A stretch of 39,602 nucleotides of DNA. Origin: Purshia tridentata. Taxonomy: Eukaryota > Streptophyta > Magnoliopsida > Rosales > Rosaceae. Under the pieces are notes generated by a model. It did not search any database. It was not told where the DNA came from and saw only the letters and a list, made by a program, of their open reading frames with translations. Of the stretch, positions 8,590 through 22,339 are shown one piece after another. The position numbers were made by a program, and so were the translations under genes. Each line of letters starts with the position of its first letter. The first letter of the stretch is position 1. The stretch spans positions 1-39,602 of the forward strand of contig QANT01004925.1 in NCBI GenBank assembly GCA_003254885.1, given 5' to 3'.

Positions 8590-11500
8590 ATGAATGAGCA
8601 ACCAACATCTTCAGGAACAGGAATTGTTGAACCCAGAGACTGTGTTGAAGAGCTTTTGAAGTTCATTCTGGAGTCTCACATAAAGGGTACCCTGGAAATC
8701 GATTTAGGCTTGCCCACTGACTTCTGCTCCAACCTCCTTCTCGACCATCTGAAATTGGACTCCACTGGTACGCTTTACTAATTGCCCTTTGTCATTCTCT
8801 TTTTGGCACATGAGAAAATGGAAAAAAAGTTTATGTATATGTAGGAACAACTGTACTCACATTTTCTTTGATCTTGTACATTTTGTCTGAATTTGTTGTA
8901 AGTTTTGAGAATGGTCCCTATTTTGATTTATATTTAATATGCTAATAGTGTTTGAGGAAGTGAGATTTTTCTTTTTAATTGTTTCAGATTGTATACATGG
9001 AGACACACCATATCCTTTATACAGGCATTTAGCATTATCTTTGTATGAATCCATCATTTGTGGAGGATTTTGTGGGACGTGTAACAAATCTGCATTTTTT
9101 AATGAAGACAATGACTTGATGCAGAAAAGAGAGTGGGATGAGTTGGTAGTGCATCAGGGTTCAGAATTATTAAATGTACATATGTGTAGATGATGTTTCT
9201 TTTTTAGTTATGGTTGCAGTTTGTATTCTATTTTCTTTTAAGACTAAACTTTACCACTATATTATCATGATTGATTGATTATACAGTAATTGATCAGATT
9301 CTGAAGGCTGTTGACTTTGAACTTCATGTTCAGGAGCCATTCTTTACACAACTAAAAGGTACAGATGTGCTTTTGGTATAATTCTTTATTGCAGCAAATA
9401 AGTGGATATATTTTGTGATTATTACTAGAAAATATGGCCTTGTATCCATTCAATAGGGGACTTGTCTCATGTAATATGAAGATTGTATGTAGATGGCTTG
9501 AAGACAATTGAAGGAAGGTGCGCCGTTGGTCACTACAATCGGTATGGAATATGTTGCTAAATTTGTCCAAATCACTTGTTTATTCTCTTTGGTTTTTGTA
9601 GTCATTTATAATATTTTTCTTGGTTAATCACTATCAAATTTTTCGTTCTCAATATAAACTATGAAGGTGCAATTCAGATTATCAAGTTCTAGCAATTACC
9701 AGTCTAAAGTGAATCCACTATGTACTCCAATAGATTAAACCAATGCTATGCCACTATGGGCACCAAGCAAAGTAATATAATAATTAACCTATATATTTGA
9801 AGCATAATTGCTTATTAGGCTACAATTACGGTTATTTGGGCCATCAAGGATCTATAAGCGTTAATAGGACTCTGAACTCAATATGCCCTACTCAAGCCAG
9901 ACTATTGTTGCTGCAATAGTCACCAAACTGTATAACCAACGCTTTTCAAGAGTATGCTACTAATACTAACAAATGTGCAAAGTTCTGCCACACCAGCCAA
10001 CTTGTCTGAGATAATTGTAGAGTGTGTACATTTGATTAAATGACTAATTTTGATTAACAGACTAACCCTGCTTATCGTAAATGAGTTCAATATTGTTTGA
10101 TTTTAGTAGTTAGACTGCCATTTGGTTATTAAGCCATTAGTTCTGCAGCCATTATTAATACCATTTTAAGGTGTAGATTCCAGCCTTTAGTCTCCAAAAT
10201 TTTTAATCATTTTAACTTCTATGGCCGAACTGTTTCTTTGGCTTTTTCTTTGTTCTGTTCATTTCTGTTGTTCTTGTAATTACCTTCTCTCTCTCTCTCT
10301 TTTTGGTCCCAGAATTGGATCAGGAGCTTTGGTTCTCTTCAATAAATGTGTGGTTTTTGAGGTTAAGGTAGTAATCCATTCATACAACACTGCAGTGCTA
10401 TCTTTTTGTCAGTTTGTGTCTGTTTTTCACCCTTTGATTGGCAGGAAGTTAATTGGTATGCTTCTTTCTTCAATATGTTGGAAGCAGAGAGCCTTGAAAA
10501 AGTTCTTCCAGGTGTAAAAACCATTGAAGAAGGTGACAACCTTGTATCTTATTGGGAATATGGGGCAAATTTTCAGAAGCTAAGATTTAATATACCCATG
10601 TACCGAGATCAACACATTAAGGCCAAGAAGAAAATAATTCTAGATACAATTTCAAGATAGTGAATAACTATTAAGGGAAGCAAGAGGAAAAGAAATAAAA
10701 TGACTTAAAATAACTTGAAAAAAGGGCAGTGTTGGCTGTTTTCAAGGTATTCTGGATGGAGAGGAATGGAAGAAATTTTTTGATAGGGTGAGAGGGGAGG
10801 CTTTTGCATAACTTTCAGATTGGAATTTCTACATTACTTTTAGATTGGAATGCAGTTGGTTATTAGTTTCTTATGCTTTGTGTAATTGTTTTATTTGATA
10901 TATAGCTGGTTTAGTGATTTGACATAAATTTTAGCATTTTAAGCTTAGTGCATATTTTATCCACTGTTTTGTGCCTCAATGTTCATCTTAATAAAAGTTT
11001 TTTCCTATAAAAAAAAAAAAGGAAAAATGAACTATAACAATCTCCTGTAAAATTAACAGAATAACCTACGCGGGGAGTTTTTACTTTCTAGTTGGAACTA
11101 CTTTGTACCTCAATGTTTATCTAACCATTTTTTGTTGCACCATTTTGTTTGTTATCTTCTACTTTGAAGTGCTTGCATAGATGAGAGAATGTTGGTGAAA
11201 CCCATATATAAAGTGATTTCTTAATTATGTGCTATTAGTAATAGACGTACTCCACAAATAACAGATTGCAAATTTTTAGGTGTTCAAGTTTACAGGACAT
11301 TTTACAGTGAAGGGAAGGAAAAGTCCAATGGGGTCCTTGCAATATCCATTACAAAATCGAATGCTCAACCCTACATACCTTTGGCTAAGTTATTATCAGT
11401 GAGCATGCTTACCTCCTTACCTCTTATGATTTATATGTTCAATTATCTTATCAGTACAAGAAGAAAGAGTTATTTTGTAGAAGGAAACATGAAAAGGGAG

Positions 11501-11987
11501 TAGGAGCTATATATATTATTTTTGAAGTCAAAGGAAAGAAAAGCAAAGCAGAAATTTTTTCTACAGCTAGAATCCATCTATTGACTAAGTTAAGAATGAG
11601 ATAAATGTATATGATCTTTTCATCACATTTGAATAAATATCGCAAAATCAATCATGCATCTTGTTCTTGTACATGTATGGATTTGAATAAATATTGCAAA
11701 TACATATTTTCAGATATTTCCCTAAACCTAACTCTTTGACTGGACCACATGTGCACTGCTATCCACAATATCTTAAAGCTAACTTCTGCCTAAGTTAGAT
11801 GAACTGTTGCAATATTATGCTAAGCAGTACTAACATAGTTGTTTTAATGTTGAACCAGGGATTGAGTTATAGGCGTATTCAAAGCCTTTTGGGGCATACT
11901 TGTACCGCAAGAACTTCAAATTCACTTCCCCAATTCAATTCGGATCTCTCTATGTCTGTGTTTACCTGTGACCCAAATGTAAGATAG
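8590..11987 (+). CDS. ASCH-domain protein, copy 1, lacking the 3' exons
   Basis: Eight exons can be traced: 8590-8767, 8988-9175, 9298-9358, 9493-9541, 10313-10367, 10445-10532, 11280-11398 and 11859-11978. All have GT/AG borders and the same phases as copy 2. They encode 286 residues. The ASCH core starts at GLKTIEGR (about residues 144-151) and runs through FNKCVVFEV, KVLPGVKTIEEG and SNGVLAI. ASCH folds are RNA-binding modules related to PUA domains, but the target of this plant family is not known to me. After exon 8 the frame runs into the intron and stops at TAG 11985-11987 (288 residues). No equivalent of exons 9-12 is found before copy 2. Exons 4-7 are about 65% identical to copy 2, exon 8 much less. 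Either a shortened working gene or a decaying partial duplicate with intact frames. Confidence 0.7.
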
Positions 11988-13286
11988 TGACTAGAGATGA
12001 ATTGCTCCTTGTCATTTTATGTATGCAAAGAGATTACTTGCTGATCTGCATCAAGATTTTTTTTACTTCCTCAATTACAACTTTTGGACATCTTCAAAAA
12101 GTGAAGTAAGCTGTATGACTTGTAGGGGTAGGCATTGGGTTGAACAAACCCGACCAACCCGAATTCAACCCGCAATTTGGGTAAAAATATTTGAGAATTA
12201 CACAAAGAGGGTCACAATTCTGTTAACCCAAATTAGAATCTGGGCAAACTTACGTTGAGAAATCTTCAACCCGAGCAACCTGGAGAATTTTTATTTACTT
12301 GTTTTAACTACATATATTATATAATATGTATTGAAAACATCTATTGTATAACATATACTTGAAATGGTAAAAATAATTTTTGGCTCAATTACAAAGTACT
12401 ACCATTGAAGGTTGTTTATTGCCTCAGACATAGAGAGGTTATGTCTGCTTGGCTCAACAACTATGCCCCAGTTATTTATTGCGACTAATCTTCGATCACG
12501 TTCAATGAAAGTGACACCCATGATCTACTCTTAATGTCTCTACACCGATAACTTGAGAATGATTATACGAGTCTTTATGAAAGGTATATTATGTTGGTAT
12601 TGTCGGATTAACATTACATATATATCAATTCTACGACTATAAATATTTAGGGTTAAGTACTAAGGGATATAAGTCTCCTAGTCCTAACTTCTTTAACTTA
12701 AACATACAACATTTTATATGGAGGATGTCTCATAAAAGATAAACTTGATCTTTAATTATAGAGATGCAAAAATGTACAACCTATGATTAGCTTTAGGGTA
12801 TATCTCTAACATATACAATCTCATTGTCCGATCAAGAAAAGGAACACAATTCACAACCCTATGCTTACTACTTTGAATTTATTCAAAAATTCTACTAACT
12901 TGATTATTAGAAGGGTGCCTTTACCACACCAATTCTCTCTAACCTCCAAAGTGTTTTAGAGGTCGTTTTATTTGGGTTATAAAATGTCTTTACAATGCAA
13001 ACAATATAAAACACAAACACCAAATGTGAAATTTTAAAATCATGTGGACCAAAGTTTAACAAACAAAACAAAATATCACGTGTCACGATTTTGATCACTT
13101 TTTTAAAGGTATATTTGTCATTCTACTTTTAATACAAATCTATAAAGTCGAACCAAATATTTTTTGGACGGAAAATGTAACTTCAAAATTAAAATTAAGA
13201 GAAACATTAATACAACTATAATACCGTTAATATGCGTTCAAGTGCATTTTCCGTACATTTTGTTTTGAAGAAAAGCGGAGCGAGAA
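11988..13286. other. Region between the ASCH copies
   Basis: No exon like exons 9-12 of the neighbouring gene is present. At 12125-12290 a stretch starting TAGGGGTAGGCATTGGG with repeated AACCCGA and AACCCG motifs looks like a fragment of an old hAT-type element. The last few hundred bases must hold the promoter of ASCH copy 2. They contain no USE box, unlike the region upstream of copy 1. Confidence 0.45.
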
Positions 13287-16200
13287 ATGGAGCTCTTTGA
13301 TATCGCCATGCCAATGCCAAGCGTGAACCTGCGAGACAGTATTGAAGAGCTCTTGAAGTTCACTCTCCAATCTTTCGTCAATGAAACCCTAGAAATTGAT
13401 CTAGGGTTGCCCAGGGACTTGTGCTGCCACCTCCTAAAACCCGACCCAAACGACTTCTTCTCCCTCTCCCATTCCCACACCGCCGGTAAATTAATCCACC
13501 CTTTATTTTCCGTTTGTTCCCAATAAAATTCTAAAAAAAAGAACCGAATCTTTATAAGTTTCAATTCTTAATTTTGAGTTTTTCGCGTTTTTCTACCTAA
13601 CAAACAGAGCGCCAGCTTAACGTGTATGTATTAATGTGTACTTACATGTGTATGACTAATGACTGTGTGTATATATGTGTGTGAGCTGAGATGTATGCTA
13701 TGCATATATGTATGGTTGCATGTATGTATGTGTAAGAGTTTGTGTATATGACTTTGTTTATGTGCGATCAGTGAATGCATTAATGTATGTATGCCTCTCT
13801 CATTTGTATAGTTGTATGATTAGGATCTACACTGTTTAATCAGTGAATGCATTAATGTATGTATGCCTCTCTCACTTGTATAGTTGTATGATTAGGATCT
13901 ACACTGTTTAGTTGACTTGTCATCTGAGTTTGATTCATGGGCTATTTAATATTTTGATTTTATTCAAATTTATCCCATTATGCAGATTCTTTTAAAGGAA
14001 TACCACCATACCCTTTATATAAGCGTCTGGCATTGGCTTTGCATGAATCCATAACTTCTGGCACCTTTTCAAGTACCCGTAATGATATGGTGATTATTGA
14101 TCAAGAAAGTTCCTTGAAGGAGAAAGAAAATGAATGGCAGAAGCTGATTTCAGAGAAGGGATCTGAATTAGTTAATGTAAAGTACTGTTGGTGGTTTCAT
14201 TTTTGTTATGTTTTTCTTGATGTTTTCATTTCTACTAGCTGATTCATTATTTAATTAAAAGAAGTTGTTGTCTTTCATCAGATATTAAAAACTGTTGAAA
14301 TTGAGCTTCATGCTCAGGAGCCTTTCTTTTCGCAGCTTAAAGGTAATAATATGTTCACATTCTAAATTTATTGTCTGCAGGCACATAACTAGATTATATA
14401 TATGTACATTTTTATTTTTTTTACGTAGGATGATTGGAAAACTTTTGGATATAATTTTCAATCCCCTTTTGAAACTTATACTATCAAGTAATTTGACATT
14501 GTCCATAGATGGCCTCAAAACAATTGAAGGAAGGTGCGCTTTTGGTGACTGTAATAGGTACGCCTGTTGAAGTTTCATGTAATACCAGGTTGTTCGTATA
14601 TTTTTAATTGTTGGTTTTTATTAGAGTATTATATAATTCAATAAAAAGAATTTAATTAGATTCATTTTTTGTTTTACTTCCATCACATCAATGTTCCTAT
14701 TTGAACAGTTGATTGTTCATTTACTAGTGTTTTTTGTATGTTAGATCAATTTATCCTTTCACGTTTTGTTATTTTTCTGATTGCAGAATTGTCTCGGGAT
14801 CTTTGATTCTCTTCAATAAATGTCTAGTCTTTGAAGTTCAGGTGCCAATACTTTTGTGTTATTGTTATTTTTTTTATTTTCTATATCCATTAGGCTCTGC
14901 TATGACTTAATAACGCTCTTCTATGACTTAATAAATTTGCAGGATATTTACCGTTATTCTTCATTCTCTGATATGATGGAGGCACAGGGTCTTTCTAAAG
15001 TCCTTCCTGGAGTTGAAACCATTGAACAAGGTAGCTGCTTTTATTTTGTTGGGTACCATGCTAGTTTGCAACATGATTTATCAGCTAAGACGCAACCAAG
15101 TTTATTGATATATAGGCAAAAAGATTTTGCTTCTTGTATGGTTGCCTTAATTCTTGACATTTTAAGATTTAGAACTGTTTCTAAGGGCTTTTGAGAAATA
15201 AAATATGACATTGAAATGCTATCATATTCAAAAAGTATATTATAAATTGATATGAAAAATAACCTGACTTGCATATGAAAAGGGGAGATTCTGTGCAAGA
15301 ACTCTTGTTGGTTCTTAATAAAGAGAACACTGTCTGCACACATTGTGTTCATGATCATGGTCAAGACTTCAGTCAGGTTCTGTAATGATATCTGATGTAC
15401 TAGTAACTGTCAAATGACCATATTAAAAGTTGAGCAAGTCCAAGTGTTCAAATGTTATTGCATTAGAACTGAATTTTTTGAATAGAAGACAGGGAATAAA
15501 AAGATAGGAACACATAGAAAATCGAAACCATGTGTCTTTCTATGTTAAGCTTTATCATATTACACAAACTGGGTTTTTGTGGAATGATTATCATATCCCT
15601 TGTACTTATATTCACAATTTTAAATTGGGACATAAAAGTCAGGCTTAGTTTCTGGTCTTGGAGGAAGAATCATAAGTCTCTTTATTTGTTGAATATTGCC
15701 AACTGATCCATTATATAACAGAGCCATTGACTAAGGGAAGGACCTCACTATACAAAACACAACATTACCCATATTTCAACACACCTTGCCACTGTAGCAT
15801 CCTATTTTCATCTTGCACTCATAATTGTCAACTTTTGTTGTTAAGTCTTGTATGTAGTTTGTACTTTTTATCTCATGAGTAACTTGTATAAGCGGTTTAG
15901 CAAAGAATATTGGTAACCCTTTCAGTCATGAATGTTAGGAAAATATCCTTTCAATCATACCCTAATATAGATATATATATATATATATATATTTTTTTTT
16001 TATGTGGTTCTTTTAGCCATCTTGATTTGGTCTAATGGGAGAACCAGACCAGCACCTAAATTTTTGAATAATTTGTTTCCTGTCATTAAAAAATGATTTA
16101 TGGATTTTATTAAATTTCTCAATACTAAAGGGCGTGCAGTTTGCAGGTGTGCAAATTTACAGAATGTTTTACACAGAAGAGAAGGAAAGGTCAAATGGTG

Positions 16201-18657
16201 TTCTTGCAATTTGTGTTTCGAAAGTGCCTTGCCAGCCTTACATTTTATTAGCTAACATGCTCTTTGTGAGTGTATTTCTTTCTGCATTCTTACAATCTAT
16301 CCACTGACTGCATGATTAGCATAACTTACCGAAAAACCATCGTTGAGCGCTTGAGGGAGAAGCAAAAATGAACTGTCAAGAGTTCGGCGCTTGGAACCTG
16401 TGAAAAAAAATATTTGGGGTTGTACATTTATAGGAGTTTAGTTAGAATTTTAAAAGTCATAAGGCTTTAATACATAAGAGGTAAAATTAAAGGACTAGAA
16501 TGAAAGTTTCCCGTTATAAAATTAGTTGTACATTCCATGCTTTAGATTGATTTTATTTTTTATATATCTTTTGGTTAAAGGTGCATTCCATGTGTGCAAA
16601 TGATTAACTAGAATATTAATAAACTCCTTTTTATTCATAATGACATTATCGACCAGACACATGCACATCAGTGCGTGCATATGTACTTTACTTTTAGTCT
16701 GATCACTTTGTAGTATGCAGCTGCCTTGAGTTGACAGAATTTCACAGTGCTTATGTGAAATAGTGTTGACATGTTATTTTTTTGATAGTGTATATTGGTT
16801 TATTCAGGGACTGAGTATGAGGGGTCTTCAAGGCCTTCTTGGTCTGGCACATACCACAGGGACTATTCCAGATGCTCTTCCCTTGCCGAGATCTACTCTT
16901 CTGTCATCGTTTATCCTGCCATATAAATTAAATGTAAGACAATGATTGATTCACTTGCCTGGAAAAAATGCAATGTTAAAACTCTTTTACTTTATTTAGT
17001 AGACATTTCAAAACCACTTTTTAATTTAGCTTCTAAAATGATTAAATCAGAAAAAAGAAAAGCCTTCTTGTTGATTCCTATTAAAAAAAAAAAGAGAGAG
17101 AAAGCTTGGTTGTTGATAATGATGCCCCTTTTTTGTGAACATGTGACGGGCTGATCTAGTAAATGGTATGAAACCAGTACATAAGCTGTAGAGTTTGCAT
17201 CAATCTTTTGGTGGATTCTCTTAATATATTTCAGCAGGCAATTAATCCAGTCAGAATAAATGTTAATGTTGGTTGCACCCTTCAAAGCTATGGTGAGTCA
17301 GGGAAGAGTTTGAATGTAGATTGAACAATATGATCCTTGGTGATTGGGTTTTCTATTTAAAATCTGTCAACTGGTGGGACCCAAGATATTTCAAAGTGAT
17401 AAGAAAGAAAATATATTGAAAATTTGTAGTCTGTTTTCTTCATGTTTTACTCTTACAGGCTTTTTATTTTATTTTATTTTTAATTTTATATCTTTGTATG
17501 TTTTTTATATACTTCATCCTTTTTGACTAGAGGTTAAAGGTAGTACATTGACTCATGGAGCTAGGGCCCTGGCAAAACATGCTCATCGGAGTAGCAGTAA
17601 ATATTGGGGTACTTTAGATGGAAGTGGTGAGCAACTGTTGAAGTTCTGTACTACGGAGATTATTATTTTTTATATTAGTAAGTAATAATACAGCTTTTTA
17701 TGTTGAATGTTCAGAAGATCCATGCATCTTTCTTAGATATTGACATAATATTATAGGGTAGAGGAAAAGGAGAACATTAGACACTTACCAAGCTCCCTAT
17801 AATATCTTCTATCATTTTTTTTTTGGTTCAGTAATAAATTGCAAACATTAACTTCAGTCAAATGTGAAAATCTTTGTTCAATGTGAGTCACTTAATCATT
17901 GGAAGTTTCAGTATCTTTATTCTGGTATGACTATTGCTTACAACTAACTTTTATTCATGTAATTTGGTGTTCATATAAATACTGTAATTTTATGTTTTTT
18001 GATTAAGAGTTGTGTTTTTTTTTTTTTTTTTGGCTCTTTTTAGATTCCAATAAAAATAGGATAGCATTGGATGTCATCAGTCACTTAATGGCACATTGTT
18101 GGTGGTTAAATGTGCATATTGTTCAACCACATGGCGCTGTCTTTGAAATAAGGGTTTCTGAAGGGTATGGCGCACGGTGGTCCAAAGATGGTAGTAAGGT
18201 ATCCACACTCTTTCCAAACTATGTTTTTATCCAACCTTTAATGTGAATTTTCACCGTGCGCCTAAATTGTCTCATTAATACTGTTGTTAATAAGTTTAAC
18301 CACAGATGTATCTATTTAAACACATTAAATGAGTGTGTTTTAGTGGGCTTATGAGTATGGTAGAGGGATGGTGGATATAGAGAGTAGTTGTTTTAGCCAG
18401 TTTCTTTTAAAAGAAAGAAATTATGTCCTTATATGTCAAATTTCATTTGGATAAAAAAATAAAAATAAAAAAAATAAAAAAAACCTTATATTTCATTACA
18501 TGCTTAAGCTTCATTCCCTTGTCGGAAAGGAGCTTAAGCATTTAATTTGAATTTTTCTAAAGCAATAAAGTGGATGTGTTTCCTTGTGGCATTTCAGTTT
18601 ATTGGATTTCTGGAGCCATACATGGAAGATGGTCATTCAACGGGATGGAGGCACTAA
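13287..18657 (+). CDS. ASCH-domain protein, copy 2, complete gene
   Basis: Twelve exons: 13287-13485, 13986-14176, 14282-14342, 14509-14557, 14787-14841, 14943-15030, 16147-16265, 16808-16933, 17238-17292, 17531-17626, 18044-18198, 18598-18657. All have GT/AG borders with matching phases and give 417 residues. Exon 9 could start 3 bp earlier (CAGCAG acceptor), adding one Gln. The N-terminal part (SIEELLKFTLQS, residues 15-26) is conserved with copy 1. The ASCH domain begins at GLKTIEGR (152-159) and continues through FNKCLVFEV, KVLPGVETIEQG and RSNGVLAI to about 250. The C-terminal third has HGARALAKHAHRSS, HCWWLNVH and FEIRVSEGYGARW and ends GFLEPYMEDGHSTGWRH. This C-terminal module is what copy 1 lacks. 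The architecture fits the plant RNA-binding ASCH-domain family. Biochemical role unknown; a cytosolic or nuclear soluble protein is likely, since no signal or membrane segment is seen. Confidence 0.88.
13767..13910. repeat. 72 bp tandem repeat in intron 1 of ASCH copy 2
   Basis: Two head-to-tail 72 bp units (13767-13838, 13839-13910), each starting ATCAGTGAATGCATTAATG, with one clear difference (CATTTG versus CACTTG). They follow a TGTA/TATG-rich stretch from about 13620. Copy 1 has a much shorter intron 1 without these units. Confidence 0.85.
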
Positions 18658-19036
18658 ATATGTTCAACGGATGCTGCCTTTAGCTCCCTTGATTCAGATA
18701 GGCATGCATTCTTAAGGGGTCATCTCCCTTATCTTTTCCCTTTATATTTTTTATGAGACTTTAAAACTTGTACCTCTTTCTTTTCCAGACTACATTTGTG
18801 CTCCTGATGCCTCAACTGACTGGGCTTGATATTGGACTATTCACGATGCACTCGAAATACATTCTAACAAATATTGTTCGTGGATAGGCTATGGAGACCT
18901 CTCATCTGCAAGTGGTTGTGCCAACTATAAGAATCCTTCACATAATATCTCAAATCACAAATCACTGGGATCAGATGTTGTCATTAGTCTTCATTGCACG
19001 ATATTAGTCACTGTCAGGTATTCATTTACTCAGTAC
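18658..19036 (+). other. 3' region of ASCH copy 2 with an unexplained open stretch
   Basis: Presumed 3' UTR. TTTTCCAG at 18781-18788 looks like an acceptor. In the frame after it, one TGA (18827) is followed by 69 open codons to TAA at 19037. The sequence contains WTIHDALEIHSNKYCSW and similar, which I do not recognise. It may be a 3' UTR exon, an old gene fragment or chance. The upstream stop at 18655 is well supported by the gene model. Confidence 0.25.
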
Positions 19037-19039
19037 TAA

Positions 19040-21744
19040 TCATAACTTTAGACGTATTTTCTCTGGTTTATGTAATATTATCTTTCATTACATATCATCC
19101 CTAGTTGTTATTGTTATGTTCATGTTTTATGAGCATGTATTTACTCAACTACTTGAGAGTAACACTGAGGTTACACTGTTTACAATAATTTGTGGTAATG
19201 ATGTAAGAGTGGTGTAGTGATGGCAATTTGGTGACTGATTTGTTTTCTTGTCTGGGTAATATGTACATATGCACTTACTTAAATATGCATGTATATACAT
19301 GGATGTGTGCGTGTCTATAGATGACATTAAAAAGTTGATTTTCCTGACCAACGTTTGAATCAGCCATCAAAATCAATGTCCTATATCTTGTTGACATATA
19401 GCATATGTAGTCTTCCTGTACCCAAATTATTTTTCTTTTATTTGATTTTCTTAAGACTCTTGTAGGCATACTGAATGCAACAGCTAAAGATGTTTTTATT
19501 TTTCTCTTTATGCGAAATGAAGTATTGAGAGTATATCTCACATTGAAAATGTAAAACCTTACGATGAAATATATAATATTTGAGTGCAAGGCCCATTGCA
19601 CTCAAATACTGATTGATTTGTAGATTTTTTGATCCAATCTAATATATACAATCTTAGCTTAGATCCCAACACAACCCAATTAGCAATAGGATTTTTGACT
19701 TGTCCTAAACCCGTTATTTAAAAAACGAACCGGCTCGTACGGACTAAAAAGGATTGCCCAACTCAACCATATCCTAGCAATGTGAAATATTTAACAAAGT
19801 TGGCAAATGCTCTTCAATGGTGATGCATTATTTGTGTGTGCGACAAAGTGGTATAGGCATAAAATATGGCTTGTGCCATTGGAAGGCCATTATCTTTTGG
19901 GAAAATAATATTTGTATCATTTGTATTGTAACCATCAAAAACTGCATTTTCAATAATTTTACATAAAATCGTGGCGCCATAAGCTGTATTCTGTATATTG
20001 TAAGCAATCAATATATATGATGTATGAGAAACACATGAAGACAGAGAAAGCTGCAATATTATGGACCCCATAAAAGGAATCGCCATTAAATATAAGACTA
20101 ATGCACCTTTAAACCAAGAAAATTAAATGAATAAACAATTAGGGACATAGGAGCTAAGCTGAGAAATAGACTTCGCCGAGCATATATTGTATTGTATAGG
20201 TATAAAAATGGGAGCTTCTAAGTCTTGTCTTCTAGTCTAATCATTGGAGAAGAATAAGCTGCATTAGATACCATTTAATGTTGGTTTATTCACCTTCCAA
20301 AACTTTTTCAATTTGAATAGAATTTTAATATATTCATCACAATTTTGAGACCATATGTGATACAAACACCCTATCATATATTCAGGTTAATTGATAGTAA
20401 AAAACTATACTACTCACATGCATGCAGTATTTGATTGATTGGTTGATTTTTCCCAAAATTTTGAAGAACTATTAATTTGTTTAGATAACCAAGTTATAGA
20501 TGAAACAGTGATTGGTTTGGTTTGATTATGCATAAAATACTTGGTTAATTTTTTCTTAGAATATTAAAATATTGATTATACCAGTTACAGTTCTCTCTAA
20601 TTAAAAGGCTTCTTTAAGTTGTCCTTGCATATATTGTCCACACTCACGAGAGCTTACGATTTTTGAGTCTCTTTCAATACATGTCCTATAGACCAATAGG
20701 TCATAATAAAGACATATAAAAGAGGTCTAAGGGTTCTATCAAGGTGTTGTTATCTTAATAAGAGTTGTTTGTGTTATGATTATTCAAATCAATTTTTTGT
20801 CTCCCCTTTTTATGTTGATACTTTCCACATATAAAACACACAGTTTGTAATTAATTAACCCATAATCTAATTTACTTTTTTGTCTTGTCTACATATATTT
20901 CTCTAAAGTAAATTGCCAATTCGAGTTCAATTGCTCAATATATGTTGGAATATAATTAGCCACTTAATTATAATCAATAATTTTGTCACAATAATATTAT
21001 AGTTAGATAGAAACTCGGCTGAGCTAGGGACAAGGCTAAGAATTAATAAAGAAATCAGCCAATATAAAGGACTAAATTGACATCAAAGTGTCATGACCTA
21101 AGATCTGGCCTTTATTTTAATATTGTATAATAAACATTATGAATTTTCTAAAAAATGAGTTTATGAGTAATTTATTATGTTTTTATTGTAAATTGACAGA
21201 GTTTGGTGAATTCTTATCGCACTTAATTGGTAAAAATTCTGTCGATTTTATGTAACGTAACTTTTATCATCATCTTTTTGTTTATTTTAGGTAGAAGAAA
21301 ATGTGATGTTTGTTATCTTTCTCCTAGCTTGATCTAGTTGCTTCTGAGTGATAGAGATTCTATACACATTTTCTTTTTATGGATCAAAGTCTATGCACAC
21401 ATATATATTTTAATTGTGGGAATAAATGTTTTGTTACTTGCCAAAACTTCTGTGTCAATGATTATTATTATTTTATTTATGATGACATCAACATAAGAAT
21501 ATTTTAATTTACATTCTACAAAGATGGGTATTGACAGAGAAGTATGTCTAATCTGGCTCAATTGAATAATAACCCAATCAGCATAATAATTTTCTTAGCC
21601 TTATCACTACCTAGTAAGTATATAAGGACTTGTAGCATGAGCTTTCACTCTCAATTTTTATTTATTTCGGTCATGATTGGCCATATATGCCTAAGCAAAA
21701 AGTGTAGAACCATTTGAATTAAGACCTCATTGCGAACCTGTTAC
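19040..21744. other. Intergenic, no gene recognised
   Basis: AT-rich sequence with no coding stretch that shows a known domain. Open frames of 70-108 codons on the minus strand (around 19145-20086) are hydrophobic or low-complexity and have no splice support. No clear repeats with defined ends are visible. Confidence 0.4.
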
Positions 21745-22169
21745 ACCTCATGTGTATAATATGCTATATCAAACACATAGGCTCATTGAAGGATCTCTTA
21801 AACACATTGGTTAAATCTCAGTTTACTTGTCTTAGTACTCGGATAATTGATACAGGTGCAACAACTAATGATAAATATGTTTTTCATTCCTTGTCTGATT
21901 TTAAACCTAAGCCCTTTGTCACCAATGCTAATGGCTGGTGTGTCATCTCATGTCCTTGGGTCTAGCATTGTTATTTTTCCTTATTCTTGTTCGTTTTCCA
22001 ACACTCTATTTGTTTCTTCTCTTCATTGTAATATTATTTATGTGAGTCAAATAACTCAATCCTTGAATTGTCTTGCCATATTTTTTTCCCCCTTATTGTG
22101 TTTTTCTGGATTTAAATATCTTGAAAACGATTGACAATGGTAAAAAGAGGGGGTTTGTACTATCTCAAT
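21745..22169 (+). mobile_element. Old copia element, protease part (first copy)
   Basis: Plus-strand fragment of a decayed Ty1/copia polyprotein: the aspartic protease motif IDTGAT is readable at about 21847-21864, then frameshifts follow (NIIYVSQITQSLN, a pre-integrase segment). No 5' LTR or gag is recognised to its left, so the element is 5' truncated or too decayed. The stretch is repeated at 29710-30130 with about six or seven differences in 420 bp. Here it runs straight into the LTR of the younger copia element. Confidence 0.75.
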
Positions 22170-22333
22170 TGAGAATTGGCTGAATTATCTTTTCCATTTA
22201 TCTCAAGGTAAATTTATACAATCATCTAGGAGCTAAACAAGGTAAGTCAACTATACAGCTAATACAAAGATAAATAAGGAAATACTAAACTTAAGCCTAA
22301 TTACAAGCCCTAAAATCACTATACACGCTAACA
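22170..22333 (-). repeat. 3' LTR of the younger copia element
   Basis: On the minus strand the LTR starts TGTTAGCGTG, directly after a purine-rich tract (ACTTGAGGGGAG, the polypurine tract) 3' of the pol stop, and ends AATTCTCA. About 164 bp with canonical TG/CA ends. The left flank at 22165-22169 is TCAAT. The other side of the element is lost at the N, so the target duplication cannot be checked. Confidence 0.75.
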
Positions 22334-22339
22334 CTCCCC

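Noticed and set aside
19145..20086. Minus-strand open frames of 68-108 codons after ASCH copy 2
   Set aside because: Overlapping frames of hydrophobic, AT-driven composition with no family signature or splice support.
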